DNA of 64,000 nucleotides from Bacteroidales bacterium (GCA_017561265.1 JAFZDJ010000008.1:62001-126000); one strand, 5' to 3'. Shown: positions 26,943 to 41,031, counted from the stretch's first letter. Made by a program: numbers and translations. Notes: generated by a model from the sequence alone, not told the origin.

Positions 26943-27928
26943 TGTTTTTTGAGTATCCGAAACTTTTATGGCTTCTCGTGATACCGGCTCTGCTGGTATT
27001 GCATTACATATATATGGAAGTGGCTCAGAAACGTCCTCATATGAGGGTTTCCACTTCCGTTCCATGGACCTATGGCAAAAGGTCGTTCATGACGGTCTTG
27101 AGACATGTTCCGTTCATTCTCAGGACTTTCGCTCTTGCTATGATCGTAGTTGCGATTGCACGTCCCAGGTCTTCGGAGGAAATGGAACGTGTTGATACAG
27201 AAGGTATTGATATAATACTTGCAATGGACGTTTCAACCTCCATGCTTGCTCGCGACCTGACTCCTGACCGAATCAATGCATCAAAGGACATCGCCATAGA
27301 GTTCATCGCCCAGCGTCCGACCGACCGTATGGGAATCGTGGTCTTTGCAGGAGAAAGCTTCACCCAGTGCCCTCTTACTACAGACCGAGCGACTCTTATC
27401 AATCTCATGAAGGAGGTTCAGACTGATCTTATCGAGGACGGTACCGCTATCGGAAACGGACTTGCTACGGCCGTTGCGCGTATGAAGGATTCCGATGCAA
27501 AGAGCAGGGTGGTGATCCTTCTTACGGACGGAGTCAACAACAGGGGAGAGATTTCTCCTCAGATGGCGGCAGAGATAGCCAAGACCTACGGAGTGCGCGT
27601 ATATACGATCGGAGTAGGAAAGGAAGGAATGGCTCCTTATCCGGTCATGACTCCATGGGGCGTGGAGATCCAGAATGTAAAGGTCGAGATTGATGAGGCT
27701 CTTCTTGCTGAGATTGCCGAATCTACAGGAGGACGCTATTTCAGAGCTACCGACAACACAAAACTGGCTGAAATCTACAGTGAGATCAATAAGATGGAAA
27801 AGGCAAGGACTACTGTGGACAGCTTTCCTATATATAAGGAACTTTTCGGAAAGTATGCCCTTCTGGCATTGCTGGCCATACTTCTGGAACTTGTCTTCAA
27901 ATGGTTTGTAATAAGGAGGTTGCCATGA
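26942..27928 (+). CDS. batA: BatA, VWA-domain membrane protein
   Basis: 328 aa from ATG 26942. Two N-terminal membrane helices, a VWA domain with an intact MIDAS (DVSTSM near residue 95, later TTDRAT and LTDGVNNRG) and a C-terminal membrane helix. Bat proteins were linked to aerotolerance in Bacteroides fragilis; the molecular role is unsettled. Overlaps batB by 4 nt. Confidence 0.94.
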   Translation: MFFEYPKLLWLLVIPALLVLHYIYMEVAQKRPHMRVSTSVPWTYGKRSFMTVLRHVPFILRTFALAMIVVAIARPRSSEEMERVDTEGIDIILAMDVSTSMLARDLTPDRINASKDIAIEFIAQRPTDRMGIVVFAGESFTQCPLTTDRATLINLMKEVQTDLIEDGTAIGNGLATAVARMKDSDAKSRVVILLTDGVNNRGEISPQMAAEIAKTYGVRVYTIGVGKEGMAPYPVMTPWGVEIQNVKVEIDEALLAEIAESTGGRYFRATDNTKLAEIYSEINKMEKARTTVDSFPIYKELFGKYALLALLAILLELVFKWFVIRRLP

Positions 27929-28929
27929 TAAATTTTGCTCATAGTCAATATCTTCTCCTCCTCCTTCTGATACCTTTCTTCTTTGTGGTTCAAGGAGTGA
28001 TCTTGAAGTTGAGAAGACGCAGGATCCGCAGATTCGGAGACGAAGAACTGGTCAATATGCTCATGCCGTCGTATGCAAAGGCAAGGACGTGGGTGCGTCT
28101 TGTGCTCTTTTCGATCGGTTTCTTCTTCTTTGCCATAGGTCTGTCAAGACCTCAGATAGGTGCCAAGCTGAAGGAACATGAGACCAAGGGAGCCGAGATC
28201 ATGATCGTGCTTGACGTTTCCAACTCCATGCTTGCCGAGGATTATTCTCCAAACAGGCTTGAGCGTGCGAAGCTTGCTATTTCGAGACTGGTGGACAAAC
28301 TTCGTGAAGACCGTATCGGACTGATTGTCTTTGCGGGAAATTCATTTGTGCAGCTTCCTATAACGACGGATTATGTATCTGCGAAGATGTTCCTTAACTC
28401 CATATCGACAGAGTCTGTACCGGTACAGGGAACGGCTATCGGTGAAGCTATAAATACGGCAGTGCGAAGCTTCAGTGCACAGAGTGAAAAAAGCCGTGCG
28501 GTCATTGTCATAACTGACGGTGAGAATCATGAAGATGATCCGGTAGCTGCTGCTCAGCAGGCCGCCGAGCTCGGTGTGCGTGTGTTTACCATCGGTGTAG
28601 GATCTCCGGAAGGTAAGCCGATCCCTATGGACGGAGAACTTCTGAAGGACAAGAATGGCGAGATTGTCGTTACCAGACTGGATGAGACCGTGCTTCGAGA
28701 TGTCGCTGCGGCAGGAAACGGACTTTATGTACGTGCAGGAAACAGCGAGTTCGGATTGAATCCGATAATTGATGATATCAAGAAGATGGATGATGAGAAG
28801 TACAGTTCCATCGTGTTTGAGGAATATGACGAACAGTTCATGTATTTCCTTGCTATAGCGTTGGTCTTCTTTGTCATCGAAATGCTTATAGGAGACAGGA
28901 AGTCTAAAAGACATTTGTTCAGAAGATAG
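27925..28929 (+). CDS. batB: BatB, VWA-domain membrane protein
   Basis: 334 aa. I choose ATG 27925 because it overlaps the batA stop (ATGA) and has AAGGAGG 5 nt before it; an upstream in-frame ATG at 27901 lies inside batA. VWA domain with MIDAS DVSNSM, TTDYVS and ITDGENHED; membrane helices at both ends. Expected to work with BatA. Confidence 0.94.
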   Translation: MINFAHSQYLLLLLLIPFFFVVQGVILKLRRRRIRRFGDEELVNMLMPSYAKARTWVRLVLFSIGFFFFAIGLSRPQIGAKLKEHETKGAEIMIVLDVSNSMLAEDYSPNRLERAKLAISRLVDKLREDRIGLIVFAGNSFVQLPITTDYVSAKMFLNSISTESVPVQGTAIGEAINTAVRSFSAQSEKSRAVIVITDGENHEDDPVAAAQQAAELGVRVFTIGVGSPEGKPIPMDGELLKDKNGEIVVTRLDETVLRDVAAAGNGLYVRAGNSEFGLNPIIDDIKKMDDEKYSSIVFEEYDEQFMYFLAIALVFFVIEMLIGDRKSKRHLFRR

Positions 28930-28930
28930 T

Positions 28931-29704
28931 ATGAAAAAGATATATTGCATATTGACTTTCCTTCTGCTTGTAATGTCGGCATCCGAGATGTCGGCGCAAG
29001 TGGACAGGAAGGATGTGCGCAGAGGTAACAGGGATTTCAAGAAGGAGAATTTCAGGGAGGCGGAAATCGATTACAGAAAGGCTTTGGTGAAGGACTCCCT
29101 GTCGCTTGCAGCCAATTATAATCTGGCAAACACCCTGTATCGTCAAGGTGATTATGCTCAGGCTCAGCAGTTTCTGGACAAGATGAAGGAGGTAGCTCCG
29201 GAATCTTCATCTGCTGCGGACTATTATTTCAATCTGGGTGATGCAGCTCTGCAGCAGAAGGATTACCAGAAAGCTGTCGAGGCATTCAGGCAGTCGCTGG
29301 TCATCAGACCTGAGGATCTTCAGGCTAAGGAAAATTTCATTTATGCCAAGAAGATGCTCCAGAACCAGCAGAATCAGCAGAACCAGAACAACGATCAGAA
29401 CCAGGACAATCAGGATCAGGATCAGGATCAGGATAATCAGAATCAGGATCAGAACCAGGATAACCAGAACCAGAACGACGATCAGAACAAGGATCAGAAT
29501 GATGATCAGAACAAGAATGATCAGAATCAGGACCAGAATCAGGATAAGAAGGAGCAGCCTCAGGGTCAGCAGCCTAAGATAAGTCCTCAGGCGGCTCAGC
29601 AGATGCTTCAGGCTATTCAGGCTAAGGAAAAGGAGACTCAGGACAAGGTCAACAAGCAGAAGGCCGAAGCCCTGAAGTCAAGGCAGAAGGAAAAGAATTG
29701 GTAA
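28931..29704 (+). CDS. batC: BatC, TPR protein with Gln/Asn/Asp tract
   Basis: 257 aa. Signal peptide (to SAQ, residue 23), three TPR-like motifs (residues about 30-140: EAEIDYRKALVKDS, YNLANTLYRQGDYAQA and AFRQSLVIRPEDL), then about 70 residues built almost only of Q, N and D (144-215), and a charged helical C-terminus. Periplasmic or membrane-associated partner of BatA/BatB. It starts 1 nt after batB. Confidence 0.9.
   Translation: MKKIYCILTFLLLVMSASEMSAQVDRKDVRRGNRDFKKENFREAEIDYRKALVKDSLSLAANYNLANTLYRQGDYAQAQQFLDKMKEVAPESSSAADYYFNLGDAALQQKDYQKAVEAFRQSLVIRPEDLQAKENFIYAKKMLQNQQNQQNQNNDQNQDNQDQDQDQDNQNQDQNQDNQNQNDDQNKDQNDDQNKNDQNQDQNQDKKEQPQGQQPKISPQAAQQMLQAIQAKEKETQDKVNKQKAEALKSRQKEKNW
29361..29577 (+). 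repeat. Low-complexity Q/N/D tract in batC
   Basis: About 215 bp built of CAG, AAT/AAC and GAT/GAC codons, repeating hexamers such as GATCAG, AATCAG and GACCAG. It may vary in length between strains. Confidence 0.8.
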
Positions 29705-29719
29705 CAGGTAGAAGGGAAT

Positions 29720-32335
29720 ATGAGAAAATTATTTTTGACGGTATTGACTTTATTGTGGGCTGCAGCGGCTTTCGCTCAGTCGACCATACAGGTGCAGACT
29801 CATAATGTGGTGGCTGCGGACGAACAGTTCAACGTTACATTCATCATAGAGGGTGAAGACAGGCCTGCTGACTTTTCCTGGTCACCTGGAGAGGACTTCC
29901 AGCTTCTGTGGGGACCTCAGCAGGGTCGTTCCACAAGCGTACAGATGATCAATGGAAAGACAACCAAGTCGGTTCAGAGCACATATTCATATGTTCTTCG
30001 TCCGGTGAAGGCGGGAAAGTTCACCCTTTCCAGGGCAAGTGCCAAAGTCAAGGGAAAGGATATATATTCAGATCCGGTAACTATAGAGGTTGTCGCCTCA
30101 GGTTCCTCTTCCGGCTCTTCAGGAAGTCAGTCTTCCGGTGCTGCTCAAGGTGGCCAGCAGGCTCAGAGACCATCTCAGAGCAGTGCAGTAAGTGACGGTG
30201 ACATTTTCCTTACACTTGAGCTCAGCAGGAGCAATGTCGTTGTAGGAGAACCGATTACGGCCACGCTCAAACTTTACCAGAGAGTGAATGTCGCTGGTTT
30301 TGAAAGTGTCGAGTTCCCTACATTCAACGGATTCTGGAGTCAGGAGCTGGAAGCTCCGACAAATATAGAATTTGCCAGGGAAACCTATGACGGTCAGATA
30401 TATAACTCAGCTCTGTTGAGGAAATTCATCCTCATACCACAGCAGCAGGGACAGATAAGGATAGATCCTGCCGAACTGGTATGCCTTGTGAATATCAGGG
30501 TTTCAACAGGAGGAGCCAGCATATTCGACGGCTTCTTTGATGATTACAGGACAGTAAGAAAGAAAGTAGCCTCAAAGCCTGTCACCGTCAATGTTTCGCC
30601 TCTGCCAGCCGGAGCTCCAGCTTCGTTCGCCGGTGGTGTCGGTGAATTCAGCATATCGGCGGAACTCAGCAAGAACGAAGTCCGTACTCATGAGGCGGCA
30701 TCTCTTATCGTTACAGTGACAGGTAAGGGTAACGTTTCGCTTCTCGAGGCACCGAAGGTAAGTTTCCCACCTGATATGGAGGTATATGATACCAAGGTTT
30801 CTGAAAGAATCGACAGGGGAGGGCTCTCAGGCAGCAAGACATATGAATATCCTTTCATTCCTAGAAGTCACGGCGATTTCGTAATCGATCCTGTCGTATA
30901 TTCATATTATGACGTCAACCAGAATAAGTATGTGACTTTGGAGACTCCTCCTATCCCTATCATGGTGGAGCGTGGAAATGAATCTGATGCAGGCGGTGTC
31001 GTCATGAGCGGAACAGTCCGCAAGGACGTGCAGAACCTTGGAAGCGATATACGTTTCATAAATGTAAAGGCATCAGGACTTTCTCCAAAGGGTGACTTTT
31101 TTGTAGGATCTGTTCTTTTCTGGGTCATTCTTGCACTTCTTGCAGTTTCTGCAACCGTATGCTGGGCTGTCTTCCGCCATATTGCGGCGAGAAAGGCGGA
31201 CGTGGTCGGAACAAAGAACAGAAAGGCGACAAAGATGGCTCTGAAGCGTCTGCAGCTGGCAAATACATTCCTCAAGCAGAATCTTTATACAGCATTCTAT
31301 GAGGAACTTCACAAGGCTCTTCTCGGGTTCATTTCCGATAAGCTCAATATGCCTGTGTCCGAACTTTCAAGAGACAGGATGACCGAGGCTCTTGCCGAAG
31401 GAAAGGTTGAGGCTGGCCTTATCGATACATTCATCGGCATTCTCGATGCATGTGAATTCGCCCGATATGCACCGGACTCAGGACATGAGGCAATGGAAGC
31501 GCATTATCAGGCGGCAGTGGACGTAATTTCATCAATAGACTCGGAAATGAAGGGAAAGACATCAGGAAAGGGCGTTATGATGGCTTTGATCATGCTTATG
31601 ATCATGCCTGCGGCATTGAATGCCCAGCAGAATGAATATGTGGATTCGTTATGGAATGCGGCCAATCAGGCCTATGTCGATGGCAGATGGGCAGACGCAG
31701 TGGACGGATATGAGCTCATCTCGGCAATGGGACTTGAATCAGCTGCCCTTTACTGCAACACAGGAGATGCATATTTCAAGGAGGGAAATGTTCCTGAGGC
31801 CATTCTGTATTATGAACGGGCATTGAAGCTGGATCCTTCATATGAGGATGCAAGGTTCAATCTGGAACTTCTCAACAGCACAATCCAGGACAGGATCGAT
31901 CCGGTACCGGAGTTCGTCCTGAAGGCATGGAGCAGGGATATCTGCTATATCATGGATTCAAATGCGTGGGCTGTATGCTTCATCATATTTATAGCCTTGG
32001 CTTTGGCTCTGGCCTTGCTTTTCATCCTCTCTCCTTCTGTAGCGGGACGACGTACCGGATTCTTCACAGGACTTGTGATGATTCTGCTTGCTGCTTTCGC
32101 ATTGACTTTTTCCATATGGCAGAAGAAGGACTATATGAAGGCTGACAATGCCATAGTCATGCGCCCTGTGGTTTCTGTCAAGAGTTCACCGTCAGGTGAG
32201 GCTTCGACGGATCTTTTCATCCTTCATGAAGGAACCAAGGTGAAGATAATAGATGAAGTTGGCTCTTGGAACAACATAGAGCTTGCGGACGGTCGTCAGG
32301 GATGGATCCGTTCCGGTGACATTGAAACAATTTAA
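29720..32335 (+). CDS. BatD-BatE fusion protein
   Basis: 871 aa in one uninterrupted frame. Residues 1-19 are a signal peptide. Residues about 20-450 are BatD-like beta-rich domains with a Ser/Gly/Gln linker near 135-155, a membrane helix lies at about 455-482, and a cytoplasmic helical domain runs to about 610. At about 617-634 there is a second signal-peptide-like hydrophobic stretch ending LNAQ, then a TPR segment (about 640-715), two more membrane helices and a C-terminal SH3-like domain. The last part is BatE. In B. fragilis the two are separate genes, so this is a fusion. The inner hydrophobic segment is the former BatE signal peptide by inference. Confidence 0.88.
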   Translation: MRKLFLTVLTLLWAAAAFAQSTIQVQTHNVVAADEQFNVTFIIEGEDRPADFSWSPGEDFQLLWGPQQGRSTSVQMINGKTTKSVQSTYSYVLRPVKAGKFTLSRASAKVKGKDIYSDPVTIEVVASGSSSGSSGSQSSGAAQGGQQAQRPSQSSAVSDGDIFLTLELSRSNVVVGEPITATLKLYQRVNVAGFESVEFPTFNGFWSQELEAPTNIEFARETYDGQIYNSALLRKFILIPQQQGQIRIDPAELVCLVNIRVSTGGASIFDGFFDDYRTVRKKVASKPVTVNVSPLPAGAPASFAGGVGEFSISAELSKNEVRTHEAASLIVTVTGKGNVSLLEAPKVSFPPDMEVYDTKVSERIDRGGLSGSKTYEYPFIPRSHGDFVIDPVVYSYYDVNQNKYVTLETPPIPIMVERGNESDAGGVVMSGTVRKDVQNLGSDIRFINVKASGLSPKGDFFVGSVLFWVILALLAVSATVCWAVFRHIAARKADVVGTKNRKATKMALKRLQLANTFLKQNLYTAFYEELHKALLGFISDKLNMPVSELSRDRMTEALAEGKVEAGLIDTFIGILDACEFARYAPDSGHEAMEAHYQAAVDVISSIDSEMKGKTSGKGVMMALIMLMIMPAALNAQQNEYVDSLWNAANQAYVDGRWADAVDGYELISAMGLESAALYCNTGDAYFKEGNVPEAILYYERALKLDPSYEDARFNLELLNSTIQDRIDPVPEFVLKAWSRDICYIMDSNAWAVCFIIFIALALALALLFILSPSVAGRRTGFFTGLVMILLAAFALTFSIWQKKDYMKADNAIVMRPVVSVKSSPSGEASTDLFILHEGTKVKIIDEVGSWNNIELADGRQGWIRSGDIETI

Positions 32336-36135
<3,800 letters not shown>

Positions 36136-36141
36136 AACGGA

Positions 36142-36894
36142 CTAGTAAAGAAGCACGTATGTGAGGGCTGCAAGAGCCGCACCTGCGATAGGTCCGACAA
36201 CAGGTACCCAGCTATAACTCCAGCCGCTGTCGCGCTTGTTCTTCATAGGAAGGATAGCGTGTGCGATACGTGGTGCAAGGTCACGTGCAGGGTTGATCGC
36301 ATATCCGGTAGCTCCACCAAGGGACATACCGATGGACATGATGAGGAAGGTCACAGGAAGCGCTCCGAGCTCTCCCATACCGATGTGCAGGTGCTGTCCT
36401 TCCGGATCAAGGTGGGCTACATTTGCATCTACTCCGAAAACGAGGATTACGAACACCAGAACCCATGTGGCAACGATTTCGCAGAAAAGATTGCGTAACT
36501 TATGTCCTTCGATTGCAGGCATTGTGCAGAATGTGCCGAGCTTTGCATCATCATCTTCAGTTGCATCGTAATGATCTTTGTAGAACATCCATACAAGGAC
36601 TGCTCCAGCAAATCCTCCTAGCATCTGAGCGATTACGTAACCAGGTACCGCTGCCCAGTCCATTGTGCCTGCAAGGGCACAACCGAGACTGACTGCAGGA
36701 TTGAGGTGAGCTCCTGAAACCGAACCTGAAATGAAGACTCCTACCATTACAGCGAAGCCCCATCCCATGGCAACTACTACCCAGCCGGCTCCCTTTGCCT
36801 TGCTTTTTTCCAGACTTGTTGCGGCGCATACTCCGCCACCGAGAAGTATCAGCACCATTGTGCCGATGAATTCGAATATGTATTTTTCAAACAT
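36142..36894 (-). CDS. glpF: Glycerol uptake facilitator (aquaglyceroporin)
   Basis: 250 aa, six membrane helices. Both NPA loops are seen: SGAHLNPAVS and GYAINPARDLAPR; the Asp after the second NPAR is the mark of glycerol-conducting members. It lets glycerol enter by diffusion for phosphorylation by GlpK, encoded 81 nt upstream. Confidence 0.94.
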   Translation of the reverse strand: MFEKYIFEFIGTMVLILLGGGVCAATSLEKSKAKGAGWVVVAMGWGFAVMVGVFISGSVSGAHLNPAVSLGCALAGTMDWAAVPGYVIAQMLGGFAGAVLVWMFYKDHYDATEDDDAKLGTFCTMPAIEGHKLRNLFCEIVATWVLVFVILVFGVDANVAHLDPEGQHLHIGMGELGALPVTFLIMSIGMSLGGATGYAINPARDLAPRIAHAILPMKNKRDSGWSYSWVPVVGPIAGAALAALTYVLLY

Positions 36895-36909
36895 TTTTTG
36901 TTGGTTTAA

Positions 36910-36935
36910 GGTCCCTCGACAAGCTCGGGATGACA
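36910..36935 (-). repeat. Dispersed repeat related to the 46.3-kb inverted repeat
   Basis: Read on the minus strand, this starts TGTCATCC and ends with a GTCGA-GGGA-CC block. Apart from a shorter middle it matches the 36-bp arms at 46277-46312 and 46607-46642. It lies alone between glpK and glpF. Confidence 0.6.
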
Positions 36936-36975
36936 GTTATAAAAGGATGACTGTTGTACAGGTATGACTGTTATG

Positions 36976-38463
36976 CTATTTGCCGGAAAGCGTACGTTTG
37001 ATAGCGTCTGCCCATCCGTTCTTGAGTGCCTCGACTTTTTCAGGGGATGCTATAGGATTGAACTGTGTGTCCACGCCCCACTGGCTCTTGATATGGTCGA
37101 TGCTCTCCCAGTAGCCGACAGCCAGACCTGCAAGATATGCCGCACCGAGAGCTGTAGTCTCGGTAACAGTCGGTCTGATTACAGATGTGCCGAGAATGTC
37201 TGCCTGGAACTGCATCAGGAGATTGTTGCGTGAGGCTCCTCCATCCACCTTGAGTTCCTTCAATGTGCATCCTGCATCCTTCTGCATGGCATTCACTATG
37301 TCCATTGTCTGGAATGCGATGCCTTCAAGGGCAGCACGGGCTATGTGGGCAGCTGTGGTGCCTCGGCTTATGCCATAGAGACATCCCTTCGCATACTGAT
37401 CCCAATATGGGGCTCCGAGTCCAGTCAGAGCAGGTACGAAGTATACTCCTCCGTTATCCTCAACGGTGCATGCAAGTGCTTCTATTTCAGAAGATGACTT
37501 TATTACTCCGAGTCCGTCACGAAGCCACTGGACAACCGATCCGGCCACGAAGATACTGCCTTCAAGGGCATAATTCACCTTGTCTCCGATCTTCCATGCT
37601 ACAGTTGTGAGAAGGTTGTTTGATGACATTATAGGCCTTTCTCCGCTGTTCATAAGGAGGAAGCATCCTGTTCCATATGTATTCTTCACTGCTCCCGGTT
37701 CTGTACACATCTGTCCGAACAGAGCCGCCTGCTGGTCTCCGGCTATTCCGGCGATAGGAACCTCATGTGCGAAGAGGGTAGTCTTGGTATATCCGTACAC
37801 CTCGCTTGATGACCTGACCTCAGGCATCATTGATGCAGGGATTCCGAAAAGCTGGAGAAGTTCCTTGTCCCACTCGAGGGTGTGGATGTTGAACAGCATT
37901 GTCCTGGAAGCGTTGCTGACGTCGGTCACATGCACCTCGCCGCGTGTCAGCATCCATATGAGCCAAGTGTCTACGGTTCCGAATCTCAGTCGTCCTTCCT
38001 CTGCCTTCTGACGTGCTCCAGGCACGTTTTCGAGGATCCAGAGGATCTTTGTAGCACTGAAATATGCGTCGATGATAAGACCGGTCTTGCTTCTGATCAG
38101 GTCGGTGCGTCCGTCCCTCTTCAGCCCGTCGCAGAACTCCGATGTCCTTCTGTCCTGCCATACGATCGCATTGTAGACAGGTTCACCGGTATAGGCATCC
38201 CATACTATTGTTGTTTCACGCTGGTTGGTGATGCCGATGGCTGCGATGTTGAGGCCGTTGATGTCGATGGATGTGATGGCTTCTGCAATGACTGATGCCT
38301 GTGAAGACCATATTTCCATAGGGTTGTGCTCTACCCAGCCCGGTTTCGGGAAGATCTGGGTAAACTCCTTCTGCGATACAGCCTTGGTCTGGCCGTGCTC
38401 GTCAAATACGATTGCTCTCGAACTGCTGGTTCCCTGGTCGAGAGCGAGAATGTACTTCTCCAT
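36976..38463 (-). CDS. glpK: Glycerol kinase
   Basis: 495 aa. ATP-dependent phosphorylation of glycerol to glycerol-3-phosphate. FGGY-family ATPase motifs: [15 protein letters not shown] at the N-terminus, [24 protein letters not shown], and the C-terminal [18 protein letters not shown]. Standard length. Directly followed by glpF and an HD-domain gene. Confidence 0.97.
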   Translation of the reverse strand: MEKYILALDQGTSSSRAIVFDEHGQTKAVSQKEFTQIFPKPGWVEHNPMEIWSSQASVIAEAITSIDINGLNIAAIGITNQRETTIVWDAYTGEPVYNAIVWQDRRTSEFCDGLKRDGRTDLIRSKTGLIIDAYFSATKILWILENVPGARQKAEEGRLRFGTVDTWLIWMLTRGEVHVTDVSNASRTMLFNIHTLEWDKELLQLFGIPASMMPEVRSSSEVYGYTKTTLFAHEVPIAGIAGDQQAALFGQMCTEPGAVKNTYGTGCFLLMNSGERPIMSSNNLLTTVAWKIGDKVNYALEGSIFVAGSVVQWLRDGLGVIKSSSEIEALACTVEDNGGVYFVPALTGLGAPYWDQYAKGCLYGISRGTTAAHIARAALEGIAFQTMDIVNAMQKDAGCTLKELKVDGGASRNNLLMQFQADILGTSVIRPTVTETTALGAAYLAGLAVGYWESIDHIKSQWGVDTQFNPIASPEKVEALKNGWADAIKRTLSGK

Positions 38464-38497
38464 AATTATGTGGTTTGTGTTATTGTCTGGAGCTGTA

Positions 38498-39856
38498 TCA
38501 GTCGTTGATGCGCTTGCACAGGAGGGTGGCGGAAGTAACTGAAACCACCTCTACCTCGCAATAGTCTCCGGCCTTTTCGCCGCGTGACGGGAACACGCAC
38601 ATCTTGTTGCTGCTTGCCCTTCCGCAGAGCTCGTCCGGATTCTTCTTCGACGGACCTTCCACGAGGACCTTCATCCTCTTTCCTACGTCCTTTTCATTGC
38701 TCTTGAGGCTCATGCGTCCCTGAAGGGCGATGATCTCGTTAAGTCTCTGTGTCTTAAGTTCGTATGGTATGTCGTCAGGGTATTTGCGTGAAGCAAGGGT
38801 GCCCGGACGCTCTGAATATGCGAACATGAATGCCGAGTCGAAGACAACTTCCTCCATCAGGGTGAGAGTATCTGTATGATCCTGCTCGGTCTCGCCGCAG
38901 AATCCTGCGATCACGTCGGTAGTGATGCCGCAGTCCGGAATCACACTCCTGATCTTCCGTACCCTCTCGAGATACCACTCGCGGTCATATTTGCGTCTCA
39001 TCTTCTCCAGCATGATGCTGCTTCCCGACTGAACCGGGAGATGAATGTGCTTGCAGATGTTCTCGTACATCGCCATTGTATAGATGACCTCGTCACTGAT
39101 GTCCTTCGGATGCGATGTCGAGAATCTCACGCGCATTTCAGGACTGATCTTCGCAACCATTTCCAGAAGCTGTGCGAAGTTCACGTTCCTGTCGGCGTTT
39201 TCCTTGTCCTTCCAATAATATGAGTCCACGTTCTGTCCGAGAAGGGTCACCTCCTTGTAGCCGTTCTCGAAAAGCTCCTGTGCCTCGCGTACGATGGTGT
39301 ATGGGTCACGGCTGCGTTCCGCTCCTCTTGTGTAAGGAACTACGCAGTAAGAACATACGTTGTTGCATCCGCGCATGATGGAAATGAATGCCGATACACC
39401 GTTCCTGTCCATTCTCACCGGTGAAATCTCGGCATATGTCTCCTCGTGTGAGAGAAGCACGTTGATCTGTGGTCTGTCCGGCCTTACGGCTGCGAGAAGA
39501 TCTGGGAGTGTCCTGTATGAATCAGGGCCTGCAACGATGTCCACAGCTTCAAGAAGCTTGTCCTTCAGACGTTCAGCCATGCAGCCGACAATTCCGATGA
39601 CGACATTGTCTCTCTTTCTTTTCTGGAGCTTGAACTGGTCGATCCTGCCCCATATCCTCTGCTCGGCATTATCTCTGATCGAGCAGGTGTTTGCCAGAAT
39701 CACATTCGCCTCGTCCATATCTTCAGTCAAGGCATATCCCGCATCCTGAAGGATTGAAAGAATCACCTCGCTGTCGTTTACGTTCATCTGGCATCCGTAT
39801 GTCTCTATATATACCTTCGGTCTTGAAGGATCCGTAATCGGTCTTATATCACGCAT
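38498..39856 (-). CDS. miaB: tRNA 2-methylthio-N6-isopentenyladenosine37 synthase
   Basis: 452 aa. Radical SAM methylthiotransferase. N-terminal UPF0004 cysteines in YGCQMN, NTCSI and GCMAER; SAM cluster CNNVCSYC in the [18 protein letters not shown] block; C-terminal TRAM domain. It modifies A37 in tRNAs reading UNN codons. Divergent from the lipoprotein-SPOR-rpoN unit. Confidence 0.96.
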   Translation of the reverse strand: MRDIRPITDPSRPKVYIETYGCQMNVNDSEVILSILQDAGYALTEDMDEANVILANTCSIRDNAEQRIWGRIDQFKLQKRKRDNVVIGIVGCMAERLKDKLLEAVDIVAGPDSYRTLPDLLAAVRPDRPQINVLLSHEETYAEISPVRMDRNGVSAFISIMRGCNNVCSYCVVPYTRGAERSRDPYTIVREAQELFENGYKEVTLLGQNVDSYYWKDKENADRNVNFAQLLEMVAKISPEMRVRFSTSHPKDISDEVIYTMAMYENICKHIHLPVQSGSSIMLEKMRRKYDREWYLERVRKIRSVIPDCGITTDVIAGFCGETEQDHTDTLTLMEEVVFDSAFMFAYSERPGTLASRKYPDDIPYELKTQRLNEIIALQGRMSLKSNEKDVGKRMKVLVEGPSKKNPDELCGRASSNKMCVFPSRGEKAGDYCEVEVVSVTSATLLCKRIND

Positions 39857-39882
39857 GTTGTTGAGTCTTTATATGTAGAAGA

Positions 39883-39890
39883 CAAAGATA
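39883..39890 (-). promoter_or_regulatory. -7 box of miaB
   Basis: TATCTTTG on the minus strand, perfect TAnnTTTG, 26 nt before the ATG. Confidence 0.55.
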
Positions 39891-39911
39891 GGATTTTTCG
39901 CTGAATATAGC

Positions 39912-39919
39912 TATCTTTG
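39912..39919 (+). promoter_or_regulatory. -7 box of the LEA-SPOR-rpoN unit
   Basis: TATCTTTG, perfect TAnnTTTG, 22 nt before the ATG at 39942. Confidence 0.55.
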
Positions 39920-39941
39920 CATTGATGTAAAACAGCTGAAT

Positions 39942-40427
39942 ATGAAAAAAATCCGCTTTGCAACATTGGTTCTGGCCGTCCTGACAGCGCTTTTCAGTCT
40001 TTCGGGATGCAAGGGTGTCAAGAAGTTGGAGGATCTGAAGGTGACCTCGGCAAATATCGAGAGCATAATGCCGGACGGATTGAAAGGCATGGTGCTGAAT
40101 CTGGCCGTCGGAGTCGATAATCCGGGTGTCCAGGTGTCACTTTCGGAAATTTCGTGCTCTTTCAAGCATTCTGGCAAGGTTCTTGGTATGGTCGCCGTTG
40201 ACCCTTTCACTCTTAATGCGAAAACAGCCGATGTCTACCACCTTAAGGCCAATGTCAAGCTGGGCGAGAACACCACATTGTTCGATTTCGGAAGATTTCT
40301 GGACAAGTCGGCTCTGGATGGAGCAGTGCTGGACTTCTCGGCAAATGTCAAGCTTAAGAGCGGATTGTCAAAGAAGCTAGTTTACAATGATGTACCTTTG
40401 AAAAAACTTTTGGAAGCAGCAAAATGA
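39942..40427 (+). CDS. LEA2-like lipoprotein
   Basis: 161 aa. Lipoprotein signal with lipobox SLSGC (Cys23). The remainder resembles the LEA14/water-stress immunoglobulin-like fold (LNLAVGVDNPG followed by SFKHSGKVLG). Periplasmic or outer-membrane lipoprotein, function unknown. Its stop overlaps the next start (ATGA). Confidence 0.72.
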   Translation: MKKIRFATLVLAVLTALFSLSGCKGVKKLEDLKVTSANIESIMPDGLKGMVLNLAVGVDNPGVQVSLSEISCSFKHSGKVLGMVAVDPFTLNAKTADVYHLKANVKLGENTTLFDFGRFLDKSALDGAVLDFSANVKLKSGLSKKLVYNDVPLKKLLEAAK

Positions 40428-41023
40428 AAAGAACTCAAATCCTTTTATCATTGATATTTGTTTTCACCGCCATGCTTTGCAGCGGTAATGCTCATGCGCA
40501 GACCGTAATCCCTGAAGGCTACGAACTTGTGGATTCGCTGGTCTATCGTCCTGTAGCGGCAGTGGATACGACTTTGGCGGGAAGGAATATCTTCGACCTT
40601 CTTCCTGCTCCGGGATCGGACGCTGATGTCGATGTAAGACAGTCACAGCTCATCAACGGATCAATGGCAGCGCATATCGAATCCAATGCGTCAAGGACAA
40701 TGAGCGGCTATCGTGTGAGAATTTTCTTCGACAACCGTCAGAGCGCGAGAAAGGAATCTGAGAACGTGTTGAAGAGATTCCACGCAATATTCCCTGATGT
40801 GATGGCATACAGACTTTATGCAAATCCATATTTCAAGGTCACTGTGGGTGATTTCAGGACAAGATCCGAGGCCATGGCTCTTCTTGCCAGGATCAAGGGC
40901 GATTTCCCGAGCGCCTTCGTTGTAAAGGAAAATATCGAGTATCCTGCGGTAGATAGCAGGAATGCCGTCGTAATAGATACTTTAAAGGTCCTTAGACCTA
41001 AAAATCAGATGGTTAAAGAGTAG
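40424..41023 (+). CDS. Secreted protein with SPOR-like C-terminal domain
   Basis: 199 aa, signal peptide ending AHAQ. The C-terminal about 75 residues have the SPOR pattern (YRVRIFFDNRQSARKESENV, then YFKVTVGDFRTRSEAMALL), a fold that binds denuded peptidoglycan. No enzyme domain. Translationally coupled to the LEA2-like gene and 8 nt before rpoN. Confidence 0.8.
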   Translation: MKRTQILLSLIFVFTAMLCSGNAHAQTVIPEGYELVDSLVYRPVAAVDTTLAGRNIFDLLPAPGSDADVDVRQSQLINGSMAAHIESNASRTMSGYRVRIFFDNRQSARKESENVLKRFHAIFPDVMAYRLYANPYFKVTVGDFRTRSEAMALLARIKGDFPSAFVVKENIEYPAVDSRNAVVIDTLKVLRPKNQMVKE

Positions 41024-41031
41024 TTAGTGTT

